DNA of 64,000 nt, taken from Apis mellifera (taxonomy: Eukaryota > Arthropoda > Insecta > Hymenoptera > Apidae). Positions within the stretch are counted from its first letter, which is position 1. Every line of letters starts with the position of its first letter. The notes beneath the pieces were generated by a model. That model was given only the letters and a program-made list of their open reading frames with translations. It was not told where the DNA came from and ran no database searches. Made by a program: the position numbers and the translations under genes. Positions 19,613 through 33,466 of the stretch are shown here, in pieces. Where the stretch lies: assembly GCF_003254395.2 (NCBI RefSeq), contig NC_037651.1:3596001-3660000 (forward strand), in the 5' to 3' direction.

Positions 19613-22600
19613 TCGGGAATAGAAATAATAGATGAATAAAAAAAAAAATTGTTATAATCTTTCTTTGACGAAGTAGTTTAGTAGTTTTCACGGAGTTATT
19701 ATTCACGTTCTTTGAAATGTTTTCGGATCGATTTAAAAATCTATTTTCCAAACGAGTGTGTACATCCACAAACTCAAGAATCCTTGTTTATTTTCACGAA
19801 GTAACTTCCGTTTCGTACATAAGTTTGCTTCTATATCCGCGGAATCCATTTGTCCATCTTTCGTATTCGAGTCGAGCGATGAATAATGACGGAGATGGCT
19901 TATTTTCGCTCGGAGAGTTATTTTTCTTCTCCTTTGTCACGGATTAATAATCTTTTTGAAACATATTCGTTCCTTCTTCCAGTTTTCTCCTCCTCCTCCT
20001 CCGTTTCATTTCGTAATGAAAAATCAACAGCGAATCGAATTTTACGAAACGTTGTGTGGAACCGTTCTAATATTTACGTAACACCACGATGCTTCAAATG
20101 ATTCGAAATTTGCGGGAAAATTCGATGGAAATTTCGTACATTCGCGAAGTTAATAGATCCGAAAAGTTGGATCTGTTGATTAAACGAGTTTATTACGAAT
20201 TTATTTGGAAAAAATGTAATTATCCTATGAAACGAATATCTAAAAAATTTAAATAATTATTTCAACGTGTAATAGAAAAGAAACTTTCCTCGCGTAATTA
20301 ATAATTTTCATAATTCGAAAAGAAGAATTTACCCTGTTCTCGAGTCATCGTTCGATCGTGAAAAAGAATCGTTAAAAAAAATCCTGAAAAAGATGCAGAT
20401 GTAAGAAAAATGAGAAATTTTATAAAGAAATTCTTTTTTTTTTTTCCTCTCTCTTGCATCCCGATAATAAGAATCCCGTTTCGACGACAGGGATACAAAT
20501 TGCCTTCTCTCGTAGAAAAATGAAAAGTGGACGCACTTCCGTGTTCCTATGATCCGCGAACGGAGAAGAAATTCCATACATATGTATATATATTTCCCGT
20601 GTGAGAATCTTCGAGTATCGCGTTTCTCGATGCTTCGCCCTCCTCCCCCGATAACGAGCTCCCTCCCCTCCCTTCGAGGATCTCGTATTCATGCGAATCT
20701 CGTCGCTTATTTCGCGACGATGGAAGAAAAGTGGCGAAAGAACTCTGATATAAATCACCATCCGACTGCAAAACCCAAGTAAAACTGTGAACGATGCACG
20801 TATCTTTGCCTGATCGACTAATGCCAATCCTGGATCGTTTCTTTCTTCTTTTTTCTTTTCCTTTTTCAAAGGTAAAGCTTCGTTAATAACGATACAATAC
20901 CCGATCCTTTCCATATTACGCATAAAAGAATCTCTTTCCTCAAATTTTCTCCCCTTCTCCCAATTTCCAAACCCGATCATCGCACGAAATATATCAATCC
21001 CGAGTCATGAAATTTAATCAGAAAATTAAACAGCGACCGGAGAGAGAGGGAGAGAGATGGCCGTTATGCTTCATTACTTTCCATCGATCTTCCCCGTCTA
21101 ATTACGAAATAGTAATTTCGAAACACGCGTTTCGAGATACCAGAGAGCTTTTACACTGTAAACTAATTTCGAATGCGTTCCGCGTGCGCGATATCGGGAC
21201 GTGAGATTGCGCGTATCGATACCGAAATCACGGAATATAAAATTCTCTCCCTCCTTCCCTTCCTTTCCTCGTTTTCGAAATTTCGATTCAGAAAAAGAGA
21301 GACAAAGAGAAAGAGAGGGCTATCTACCGTTGTTCACCGAGAAAACGGTAAAACTGGACGATCAAAAGCGACACACGATGGAACAACATCCGGTTTATTG
21401 TTCTATAAACTTATTGGGAGTATGTACCGTGAGTACGATTCGCTGTTCTTTAGAATTGAAATAAGTTTTCTTCTGGAGAGGCGCGCCGTGAATTTTTATG
21501 CTTCCTCTGAAAATGTTTCCGCTATTAAATATTGATCCTCGTGCGCGAGGATGGACGATTATACAACACGACATGCACGCATTCTTCTTTGTATTCGAAT
21601 ACGAATCGATATTGGAAATCTAGATTAGATTTATATTCTCTCGTTTTTTTAATCGATGTAAAATTGAATTCTGAAAAGAAGATCGATTCCGAGAAAGAAA
21701 TCGATTACACGCGAATTTAATTATGGAATAAATGAAGTCCAAGGGTTTTCAAGGCAGACGTGAATATCCCAAAAGTATCCGGAAAGTAGAAATATAAAAT
21801 ATATATCGCGGGGATTGGAAACACTTGCGTCGTGGCAGTAGGGACGAGGGTAGAAATGGATGCTGGTCAATCCCCCCTCGATTTAATCCTCCTAAGCATC
21901 GACTAGACGCGATTTGCAACAATGCAACGATTCCACGTTGCAACTCTAAAACAGCAAGACCCAAGTTTCGTACACTTTAACAAACGCACACGCGACACGT
22001 CGTACAATTGCCTATTCTCCAAAGTCTTACTATAATCTCTCCTATGTTTCAATGTACTCACCACGGTGTCTAGAGTGGAGAGACCAAGCGAAAATTCATT
22101 CCGCTTAACGCGTTTTGTCAACGATGAAGCTTCGCTCTGTTCCACGACGAGGAAGAATACGCAGGATTTGTAGGGTTTGTATTTAAATCAAATCTGATAA
22201 ACTTGTATATATTGTGAATAAATATTTATAGTTATATAGAAGACACATATTTTTAATTGTAATTGTTGACAGTTTCGTAAACTGTTGATCTACAAATCGA
22301 GATAATTTAATATGTTAACTCGTTATTATATTTAAGGAATAAAAGTATTGTTGTCTAATTCGCGAGACAATTGTCAAAGAGTTTTTAATATTAATTTTAT
22401 TATGAATTAACATTTGTAGAAATTTCTACTCAACAAAGTACTTTCATTTTGAAATTCTTGTTCTTCTTCTTCTCGCAAGTTTGAAATTCTTTAATTCAAA
22501 GAGTAGATCCAAAATTAAAATTACACATTTCAATGCTATCTCCGCTATTTTAATTTTCGACAAATTGTCTGGCCCCTGTTATTTTCTCCGTGTTTCGTTC

Positions 22601-25384
22601 TACATATAATTAGCTTATCTTTCCAGTGTACGATTAATATTCTTGTGCTAATTGAAATCACCTCTTCGAGTCTCTTAATCAATTTCTACGAGATTAAAAT
22701 TGAACCTGAAAATATTAAAAACAATCAGTAACGAAATTCTTTAATACCACAGAACTTTATCTTTACAATAATTATTACTAACACTTTAATATTTAAAGAA
22801 ACCATTCATCAAAATATCTTCTCATACTCGATCATAATCCCAAATTATCTTTCTTTCAAAATCGTTATCCTAAACGGATCGATATCAACGAGATGCAATC
22901 TGTTGATTGCCTTTTCCATCGATTCGAAAAGAATCCAAAGAGCAACGAGGAATCGCTCTTTCCTCCCTGTGTCGTCATTCCAAGTTTTTTCAACTTTAAG
23001 CATCGACTCAACAACTCTCTTTTACGATTTGACCCACGTTTCTGCTTATACGCCCTCGTGTATCGAGTAATGGATTAGATGTGTAAGCCGAGTCGAGTTA
23101 TGAAACTCGATTGTGGAAAAGCATGATCTGGATGGGGAGGCAGTTTTGTTTCTCTGTTGGAATGTATTTCGTGATTCAATTTTGGACATTGAATCGAGGG
23201 AAAAAAGAGTTCAGAGATTCACGAGAAGATGGAGAAATCACCATTTTGTGATATTTATCATAAGATACTTTGCATCGTGTATAAAATTATAAGAAGATAA
23301 AGATATGTTAAAGGAAACTGAATTGAATATTTTTCTATCTGTGAAGCGTTTTCAGTAGTACGAGTCGCTCGATTGTCGGACATCCCTTATTTCAAATCGT
23401 GAACGTGTGTATCAAATGCTTGGATTGTTAAAAAGCTTAGTTTATGATTTATTATAGGAGGATGAAGAAATTGGTGTTTCTTTTTTAATTTTTTTCTTTT
23501 AATGTATTAAGATGAAATCTTAAGAAATTCCTCGCGAATTCCATTTAAAATTCTTCGATATCTAAATGGGAGATATTTATTTTCACTTTGCAATATTAAA
23601 TCATAATAATCGCGTTAATAACAATATTTGGTATTTATCGTTAAATTCACAGATGATCAAATAGAGAAGTTTAAACAGCTACATTAACCTATGATTAATA
23701 GTTCATAGAATTAGCATGGAAATGCAATCAATCAAATTTAGGTACAATTGGATGATTCTCTCCACCTTCAAATTAGATATCATTCTCCTTGTGCACAAAC
23801 TGCGTTTGAACTGTGTTTCCTCCTCGAATGAAAAATGAAATTAACCTAAAATAAATAGATTATAATAACGTTATCATTAATTTTTAATTATTTTCCTAAT
23901 TTGATTTTTTTAAGAAAGTTAGAATTCAATCGTCTCACAACAAACAAGAATCAAACATCGACGCCACGCGAATTCGGATGAAAAGGATCTTATCGATTCG
24001 TTTCCAATGGAAAATTTATGCGGCTGGTAGTTTCGAAACAACGTTTCTCTTCGCTTCATTGCCATTGAAGATGTGCAACTGACGAAAGAATTTCGATTCC
24101 AGAGCCGTGCTTACGAGGTAATAAAATTCTTCTCTTTATTTCGTCGCTGGGTTTAAAAATGAAGACAATTGACACATGCAAATAATACTGCAATAAATTA
24201 TAACAAAATATCTTAAATATATCTACCAATTTTAGCATCACTCTTTTTATACAAATAATTCCTCCAATGTATTAATCAATCTATCTTTCACTTTTTGGAA
24301 TCTCAAGAAAGAAATTTTCGAAAAGAGAGAGAGAGAGAGAGAAAATACTATTTCACCAAATATTAATGCGACTTCGTCGCGAGCATCTCATTAGACGAAT
24401 TTTCACCGAGCATTCTCTACAGTTTCCTGCTTAGAATTCGCAGCGACTCTCTCCCTCCTCTTTCCTCGCCAATCGACGATTATAATCTCGGCGAGCGAGG
24501 AATTAATTAAATACGACGAGCATTTCCCACGAAATATCGCGTGGAAAACACTTTGTTTATTATCATGGTTTCTCGAAAAGGAGATTTCGAGGAACGTGAC
24601 TGATGCTGCTGTTTAACGAATCCCACCATCTTGGAAATAAATCGCGAGGAATCGTCAGCAGGCAAGGATAACAGCGCTATTCGAACCTCCTCTTAGGAGC
24701 AAATAAGAGATGGGGATATTATCGCGTGGAACGGACGGTTCACTTGCGCGTGATTAGTTTTAAATATGCAACGCACGTTCGTCCCAACCGATAAAGATTT
24801 CGTCGAGCGATCTTTCCTTAAAATTTACGAGCTTGTGAAAGACTTCTTCCTTCTTTGACACCTTAATCTTATTAATAATTATTTCGATTGATAATCACGA
24901 GATCGAATAATGGATTTTCTCGTTGGATAATGCAAAGCTTGATTCTTTTTTAGAATTTTTACAATAAAGGATCTTGAATTAATAGAAGGACTTATTATTA
25001 ATCAAGCAAGGTGAAAGAATTATTTTAGAAATTTGCACACGTTTAATGAAATCCGTATTTTAATTCGTCTTTTCTCTAAAGGTGAATGATGAACGAAGCC
25101 ACTTTAATTCGAGGAACCTTTGAATCCTTTGAGGAAGCCCGCAAGGATTGACCGCAACATTTTCCTTGACCCTTCCTCCCCGGAATCAGATGCTCGATGA
25201 ATGTTTTATGGCGACCCAGCCGCTCCGTGATTGTTGCTCTGGAAATTGGTGGTCTTGCACGCTGCGGTTTTCTTGGATTAGCGACGAAGCGGAAGTAATT
25301 TATTTGCTCCACGTTCAACTTGATGACCTCATAAATCTAGCGCCTTATATCTTCCAGCGAACGATATCCTTTCTCCTCTTCTAA
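19613..25384. other. Non-coding DNA, no gene recognised
   Basis: This is mixed AT-rich sequence with GC-richer stretches near 20540-20720, 21020-21400, 24360-24800 and 25090-25290. The 186-codon minus frame at 20420-20980 is the longest in the window but shows no family resemblance. A short (AG)n run lies at 24324-24341. Confidence 0.5.
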
Positions 25385-26141
25385 ACGCTTATCTCTTTCG
25401 TCTAATAATTAATTAATCAAAGAAACAAGTTGTTCGCAAACTTGCTCTTTTCTTTCTTTCCAAACTGTCAATCGTATTCGTCTCCTAAACGTGTTAATAA
25501 TTAATTAATCAAAGAAACAAGTTGTTCTTTTCTTTCTTTCTAAACTGTCAATCGTATTCGTCTCCTAAACGTGTCGTCCTAATCTTTTCTCCTCTTCTAA
25601 ATACATCTCTTTCTAATAATTAATTAATCAAAGAAACAAGTTGTTCACAAACTTGTTCTTTTCTTTCTTTCCAAACTGTCAATCGTCTTCTAAACGTGTC
25701 GTCCCGATCTTTTCTCCTCTTCTAAACACATCTCTTTCTAATAATCTATTAATTCTAATTAAATAATCTATTAAGTCTAATAATTAATTAATCAAAGAAA
25801 CAAGTTGTTCTTTTCTTTCTTTTCAAACTGTCAATCGTATTCGTCTCCTAAACGTGTCGTTCCGATTTTTTCTTCTTTTCTAAACACTTATCTCTTTCGT
25901 CTAATAATTAATTAATCAAAGAAACAAATTGTTTACAAATTTGCTCTTTTCTTTCTTTCCAAACTGTCAATTGTATTCGTCTCCTAAATATGTACGTCTC
26001 TCCTCTTCTTTTCTCATCTTTTCTCATCTTTTCTCCTCTTCTAAACACATCTCTTTCATCTAATAATTAATTAATCAAAGAAACAAGTTGTTCACAAACT
26101 TGTTCTTTTCTTTCTTTCCAAACTGTCTTCTCTTAAACATG
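25385..26141. repeat. Six-copy degenerate tandem array with TAATTAATTAAT cores
   Basis: The phrase taattaattaatcaaagaaa recurs at about 25406, 25498, 25617, 25781, 25905 and 26064. It is followed by a pyrimidine-rich ttttctttcttt, 'aaactgtcaat' and 'cgtctcctaaacgtgtcgt'. Unit lengths range from about 92 to 164 bp through internal deletions and insertions. Confidence 0.92.
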
Positions 26142-29100
26142 TCAACTTGATACAAATCCATAAGAAACAAGGAGCAACAGATGGACAGGTATCGAATTCC
26201 CTTCCCTAGTCACTGAATCTACCCCAAGAAACCCTCTCTTCCCCTCCCCTTTGATCCCAAAATGGCTTCGAATAGCTTAAAGAACGTTTCATTTGATTCC
26301 ACACCCGAACAATGTCCAATTCATTTCAAAAACCTTCGCACAACGAAATCCGATTCTTTTCACTCCCAGGTCGATCGATAAATTCCGCCAATCGAACCTT
26401 CTGAAACGAAATCGGTGTAACCTGTGCACACCCAGGAACGATTCGAATCCGCGAAATACAATAGGATAACACACATGGGTATAGAAGGAGAGGGAAAGAG
26501 AGGGAGGGAGAATTATCTAGAGATAGCAAGTGGCTTTCTTTGGATAAGAAAATTTTATAGTTGCGGAGGAGGGAAGGGAAGATTCCTATTTGGCTTGTCA
26601 CACGCGAGCCTGGAAAGGAAATATAGGAGGAGAGGATCACGTATGAAGGAGAAATAATTCACGGCATACGCTAACCGCTTTTCAAAATTCGCCCCGTCGT
26701 TTCCTGCAAAATCTCTTCGCTTCTTCTTTTCTTTAATAAATAGCGAGATCCCGTCGGTTGTTGCCGTCAACCTGTTCCAAGATTTGACGATCTTGGAAGA
26801 CGATTTGAAAAGCCGAATTTTTCTCTCTTTCTTCACAGGAAATTTTCCAATGTTAATATTAATATTGAACACTGTTAGACTATCTTTTATCATCAAGTAA
26901 ATACAACAAAATGTTAGTACTTCACAATTTGTCTTGAAAACTTCTCAAATTCTACGTTTCATTTCTTCTATCTTACAAAATCTTACAATTCTTCGAATTC
27001 AATAATTCGATCCTCTACTAAAAAAAAAAAAAAAAAATATAGAAAAGATTTAATCTAGAAAATTTTCCAATGCTTCGAACTCTACTTCACACGTACTTTT
27101 CTTCTTCAATTTCCAAGCATCCAGAACGGTTCCAAGTGCAGGCGGCGCGGGATCGGGCGCAATTAAATCCGCGTTCAGAAATCGCGTCGAAACAAACAAG
27201 AGGCGAGACTCGACCGTGGAGAATGGAAGCTGGGGCGAGGTACAAGGGCGGCGGCACTTTGGATTTCCGCCTCTTCCGTAGAAAATTATTCCCCCTCCCA
27301 TAATGAATACTCCCTGGCTATTGTCCTCCGTCGACGTCGAGGTAAGGAATGAGACGACTCTATTCGACTTTTCAAGTGGCGAGCTCAGCTTGACAAGATA
27401 AGGATAACGCATCAGAAGGATCGTAGTATTATTACATGCGTGTTGAATCGCCAGTAATCGCCATTTTAACCTTCGTATTTCACGTTGTAAACTCTTTCTC
27501 TAAAATTAAAAATTCTTTTGAACAGATAAAAAAAAGAAAGAGCTTATTTCTCTAAACGATAACGTTGCAATCGTTTTCCCTTCCTCCTTGAAATTCGTGG
27601 TAGGGGAAAATAATCGAGCGTTCAACGATCAGGGAATAAATACAGGAGAGAGTTTTTAAAGAGTCTGATGCACCCGTTCATTTTTATCCCCGTTGGGCCA
27701 CGCGTGATTAGAATAAATTTCCAAAAGGATTATCGTTCCACGATGCAATAATAATAATAATAATATTTCTCCAAGTCTGAGGAGAAGAGAGGACGTTAGA
27801 CGATCCCACCCCTTCGAGGAATAGAGGGTTGTATGGCGTCGGTTTATGGGCCACCGATGTATAGAAACGATCGTGGAATCCTTTTCCACGTGGAAAATTC
27901 TTCTGCCGAGGAGAACGAAGGAAAAGGGCGCCACTTTTGATATGGAACCGTATCCAAAGAGAGCCTCGTGGTCGTGAAATTTCACGTACCATTTAGAATA
28001 TAAGGAATCGACTCTGGGAATCGTTTGCTGAATTTTTCGAAATCGTTTTCCATTGATTTCCAATCAATTATATCTGTTCCTCCTCCTTCTTTGAAATAAT
28101 CAGAATTTTAAATCGCGATTTAAATTCGAACGGTTGTTTGTGAAAATCTTGGAAAATAATTGTTCCAAATCTTTCGATATTAATTTCGAATCTCGTCAAC
28201 GATCTGAAAGAAAGAAAATGAAACGTTATCGTCGTTATCTTTCTCTTAGAAATCATAAATAATATTTACAACAAACACACGTATGTGCATATGTATCCAA
28301 AGGGGAAGAATTTTTCGATTCTTAAAATGCTTTTGCAACAACCGGTCTCCCACGCAGAAAAAAAACCTTATCCTCGCAGAAAATTTTAACGACTCAGATT
28401 CATTATACCGTCTGAAGGGGTTGAGCATACAATCGACGAGGAGCAATACGGTCGGATAAAAAAGAAATAAAATAGGTTCAGCATCGACGACGCTGAACAA
28501 CTGAACGGAATACGATTCGTTAATCGTTAGAAAAAGAAACGAGAGAGGAATGGAAGAAGGAGGAGGAGGAAGAGAAGGGAAGGAAGAATCAAGAGGGATT
28601 ATTTCCCTTGGCTGTTTAATTATCGTCGAGGTTACGATTCTACTGAAGATCATCTCGGTTTCAAACGTTTAAAAGCGCAATCTTCGAGAATGAATTAAAC
28701 TTGAATCAAAGTTATCCCTCCTCCCCTCCTCCTTGTTTTCGTTTATTTATTTATGCGATTAGCAAACGAGGACGTGACTCGCCTGTTATCGAGAGAGATT
28801 CATTACAAATTGAAATCGATTCGAGTTTACCGGCCTCGGCTGAGTTTCGTTGGGTCGAGATCGGAAAGGGTTGAAGATGAACCTGAAACGTAACAGGATA
28901 AAGAAAACTCCGTCTCCTCTAATTGTCGAGGCGAATACTTGTGAATAAATAACGAGGAGAATGAGATTTCATTATTTTAATAAATATCATATATTTTCCA
29001 AAATTTGAAACATCCTATGAATCGTGGATAACATTTCCAGAAATAAATGAAATATTCCTATAAGTGGCTAAAGCGTTTCACACTCAAAGTGCTTAAACTT

Positions 29101-32100
29101 TCCTCCGTTTTCAAAGGACTCGCCGCACGTTCGTATCATTAACTTTAAATCCGAAATTTCTACCTGCACGCGCCGTGAAATTCATAAATTCGATGAGCAC
29201 CGTTCATCTTCGTAATCCTTTGAAAATATTACCTAAAAAGAATCGAACGAAATATCAGAAAACTAATCATTCGTACAATTTCCTTCGAATTTTCCATCAC
29301 TTGAACATTATTTTATATTACAAAATTACGTGTAAATATCCAAGATATAAAAATCCTTACTCTTTTACATCTTACTCTTAATCTTGGTGATACGAATTAT
29401 ATATAATTGGCCAAAAGAAACCAATACTCCTCTCGATTGTTACTGGAGAAGGGATTGCGTGGGAAGGAGGGAAGGCTGTCACAATTCAGGGCGGCTGTCT
29501 CCAGGAGAGGGAAACAGGTGGATAGAAAAGTATTCGACACATCGGCGGCGCCGTGAGAAACTTTTGCCAAAGCCGTGGGATTCGTTCGATCGAAGTGGCA
29601 GGTTTCTGCGGTGGGAAGGAGACTTTGTACTCCGCTCGATCGGTTTGTTTCGAGCGGGATAGCGTGTCGCCCAGCCAGGCGAAAAGTAATTAGAGAATCT
29701 TAGACGAGCCCGTTCGAAATTGATTTGCCAAACTTTTCCCGATTCGAAACGTCCGTGGATTAGATTTATGCTCGAGGATAGTTCGATTCCTGTCGGGGTT
29801 GGAAAGTAGATCGAGACATTTGCTGAATCGATTTGATGCCTGCAAATTGTCCATTTTCTTTTTTCTATCCATTTTGTTACAAATCGTAAATAAATTGTAT
29901 TTTATATGAAGTTTATGAATGTAGAAATTTATTTGTTATGTCGATATTGTTGTGGGAAGAAGAGAAATTGGATGAATATGAATCGTAAAATTTGAGAAAT
30001 ATTAAAAAAGGGAAACTTGGATATTATTATTTGGGGAAAGATCGTTTCGTTTTGAGAGGAGAAATCGAGAAATATAAAAATTACAATACACGAGATAAAA
30101 GAGATATACGATATAGATTTTAATTCACAATTAAATTATTGCTCTCAGCGATTTATTCCACGATTGATTTGTTTGCAAGAAATAATTAGCGAGAGTTATT
30201 GTTTATTGATAAAATTTTATTTATCATATCTCGTGTTATTATACGTGTAATTCTTGTTTATGCGACATATTTATATAATATTATGAGGCATTTAATGCCA
30301 TAAATTTATTACACGTTGAAATTGCAAAATTATTTACGAAAATATCATCCGTTTATTTTTATAAATTTTCATTTCACAAATAACGATTACATTCCTCTTT
30401 AATTGTAATTATTTCGTCAATAAGAGTTATTTTATCATCGAGAGAAAATCGAGAAAAAATTGCCATAACTGAAGCTTGTTATTTCCAAATATTAGAAATA
30501 AATGAATTAAACAGAACACGAAATTGTTAAAATTTTGATCAAAAACGGTTGAAATCAATCGAATTTCAACGTTGTCAGACGCCGAGCGAACTCCTCCGAC
30601 GAAGAAATGTGTCTGGGATGGAATAACGCAAGAATTTCTACAGTGGCGTTCATTTCGTGAAATTGGAGATGCACTTGCTGGATATTTCAAGAAACTAACC
30701 TCCAGAAACGAGTGGATCCCTCGAAATTCCACTTGAACCGAGTGGAAGAGCAAGGTTAAATATTGTATCACTGTACTCCGCTATCAATGTACCTTCATTT
30801 ATGAAAATATGAAGTATATATATAAATATTCTATAAACAGTCTTTTTATAACCACGAGAGCAGAAACAGTTATCTTAATCCACCACCAACAACAAATATA
30901 ATACATAAACTTTACTTTATCGATTTTCCAATAATGTTCACGAAACGCGCTTGTTTTTCTTATGAAAAGTCAAGTTTTAAAAGTTTGCCACTAAAAAAAC
31001 TTCCTATTGCCATAAAAATTGTAATAAAAAAAAAAAAAAGAAACAATTTCACTTTAAATCAAAAAAAAAACAAAAGTTCGATTCGCCCTAAATATTCATT
31101 TTTCCCCTCTTTTTCACGCGAGAAATTTAACGACACGATTGCAAACGTTGTACGAAAATATATCACCAACGAAAGGTGCAAAACACTCGCTGAAATTTCA
31201 GCTTTTCCCTCTCCCTCGTCGAGTTTTTAATAACACCGTGTACAAATATTTTCTCGTACGCTTACGTTTGCCACGTAACGTGTCGTGGCTCGTGGAGGAA
31301 AGTTGGCAAACATTAACAGCTGTTTCGTTCGTGGGAAATCGGGTCCTCGAGCGCGGCTCGTGGCTCAGGGATTTTTCTAAGAGCAATTTTCACGGCGACC
31401 GCGCCGCGGCCGCCTCTTTCGGAAGTGGCGTAAGAGATTCGCAACGCTTGAACCGAGAAAATGAAGTCGCCAAATCGTAAAGGAAGTGGTTTAAAAACCT
31501 TCTCCGAGGCTGGCCTCGGTGTGACGCGCCGCCCTTCGCGCTGAATAATTTTTCAATTTCCCATCCCAAGGAGGAGAGGGGAAAAATAAGTCAGATTTAT
31601 CGTGGAACAAAGATGGATCGTTAATTTTAAAAATCGATATCGATCATTCTATGATATATATAATTTGTTTTTTATTATTAGGATTATAGAAATTTCTCGA
31701 TTAAAAGAATTTCTCGAAAAAAATTATTATAATTGAACGAAATAAAATTTTTTAATATGCTTATATCAAAGAGGAATATTAATTCGATGATTCTTCAATT
31801 AAATAATATTTTATTGACGATTGGAGAAATAAAGACTTTAGATAATTTTTCAAAGAATCAAGTGTCTCCAATTTATAACGTTTCAATAAAACGTTATGTT
31901 GTACGTGCAAGAGAGATTGTTTTAATATTTTATAAAATTAAACTAATACTGTTCGAGTTAAACACGGCAATATCGCCGAAATAATTTACAATTTAATTTT
32001 AACTTATCCTATAACTTTAACCAAATTTCGGGGCGGCGTTTAAACTGCATCGATACACGTAATATTTGAAAGCGTTCAATAATTATTTTACTCGATATTA

Positions 32101-33192
32101 TTTCGAATGTTTGATATACAAATTTGAAATAATAAATTCTTAATACTATCGAAAATAATTATATTGCCTCGAAACGTATGGGGGAGGAAATATTTCGGGT
32201 GAAAGTTTTAACGACGATCGTGAAATTTCGTCTCGATTATTTCGACCATGGTGAACAGATAAAAAAATCACGAATTGGCAAAAGAAAATGACGGAATGGA
32301 ATATTTACGCGCCTCCCGGTGCCCGATATTGACGCTAATTTTATCGTATCTTCGAAACATAAAACGGACTGATAAGCGTTTATACGTAGGGACAATATTA
32401 CGAAATCTCTTGGGCCTATTAGTCGCCTCTTTTCCATTTATTTCCTTGAAAATCGTTCCCTTGGAACTGTTGAAATAACTCCCCTTCCAATATTTTTCAA
32501 ACAAACGTTAAACGTAAATGTATCTCGTACTTTTGTAAACAAAACCAGAGGAAAATTGATAAATATCTCTCCTTCCTTTCACACGATCCATTATAAAAAT
32601 TCCAAATTTCGTCTCATTTTCTCCAAAATCAAATCCAAAGATATTTTCTCCCCTTTCCCTTTCTCCTGAAAACACGAAGAAACGATATTCAAATCCCCCC
32701 AAAAATCCAACCTTGGAGAGATCCAAGGTATTCTTCTTTCGCTTAGAAAAAAAAAAAAAACTGAAAGAGGGAAAAAAAAACACTTTGGTATCTTTCCATC
32801 GACATCACAATCACCCCCTCCCCCGCAGCGAGACATCAATTTCGAAAATTACACGGCGCGCACGAGGCCATGAGGCGAAAAAAAAAAGAAAAAGAAGAAG
32901 AAGAAGAAGGGAACGCTCGTCTTTCAAGGGCGAGGAGAGAAGTTATTTTATTCCCATCGGGCGAAACCCAACACACACCACCGACTTTTCTTTTCAATTC
33001 GAGGGGAATCGATCGGCCTCCTTCCCCTCCCCTACCCCATTTTCCTCCCCCCCTCCAAGAATCCCGAAATGAAAGAAAGTCGTCGCTTCGTGTCCCGGCG
33101 ACGACACGCTTCAAACGTCAGCTGTATAAAAATAATATTGATCCTGGTATTCGAAGGGGGTGAAGAGTGAGAGATCCTGGCTTTCAGCCGAG
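26142..33192. other. Non-coding DNA with several GC-rich patches
   Basis: GC/CpG-richer islands lie at about 27110-27400, 29440-29680 and 31250-31520; the last has the CpG-dense word GCCGCGGCCGC at 31403. A (TAA)n run lies near 27747-27766 and an A18 run at 27020-27037. AT-rich desert lies between. No protein family was recognised in any frame. Confidence 0.45.
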
Positions 33193-33219
33193 CATATACA
33201 TGTATATATATATATATAC
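33193..33219. repeat. (AT)n run
   Basis: A short imperfect AT-dinucleotide stretch, about 160 bp before the AG array. Confidence 0.8.
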
Positions 33220-33376
33220 TTTTGTGCGGTTTCTATCGGCGGGAGAGAAAGAAACGTTGATATCCTACGATCATCGAAAGAAAGAGTCGCTTCCACCGTC
33301 TCTGTTTCAATCAGAGGGAGGGGGAGAGACCGTCGTCCTCTCGTGGTTGTGATTTTTCTCGTATCGAGGGAACACA

Positions 33377-33380
<4 letters not shown>

Positions 33381-33464
<84 letters not shown>
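33381..33464. repeat. (AG)42 microsatellite
   Basis: 84 bp of uninterrupted AG dinucleotide on the plus strand. The Ser-Leu and Arg-Glu repeat frames through it are artefacts. On the minus (dpr-sense) strand it is a pure (CT)n polypyrimidine tract. Confidence 0.97.

Positions 33465-33466
<2 letters not shown>

Noticed and set aside
20420..20980. 186-codon minus-strand open frame, the longest in the window
   Set aside because: No domain, signal peptide or family resemblance; Lys/Arg/Glu-rich low-complexity composition; overlapping frames on both strands of similar quality.
26433..26443. GATTCGAATCC, a tRNA B-box-like word
   Set aside because: No A box at the right distance upstream and no cloverleaf arms could be formed.
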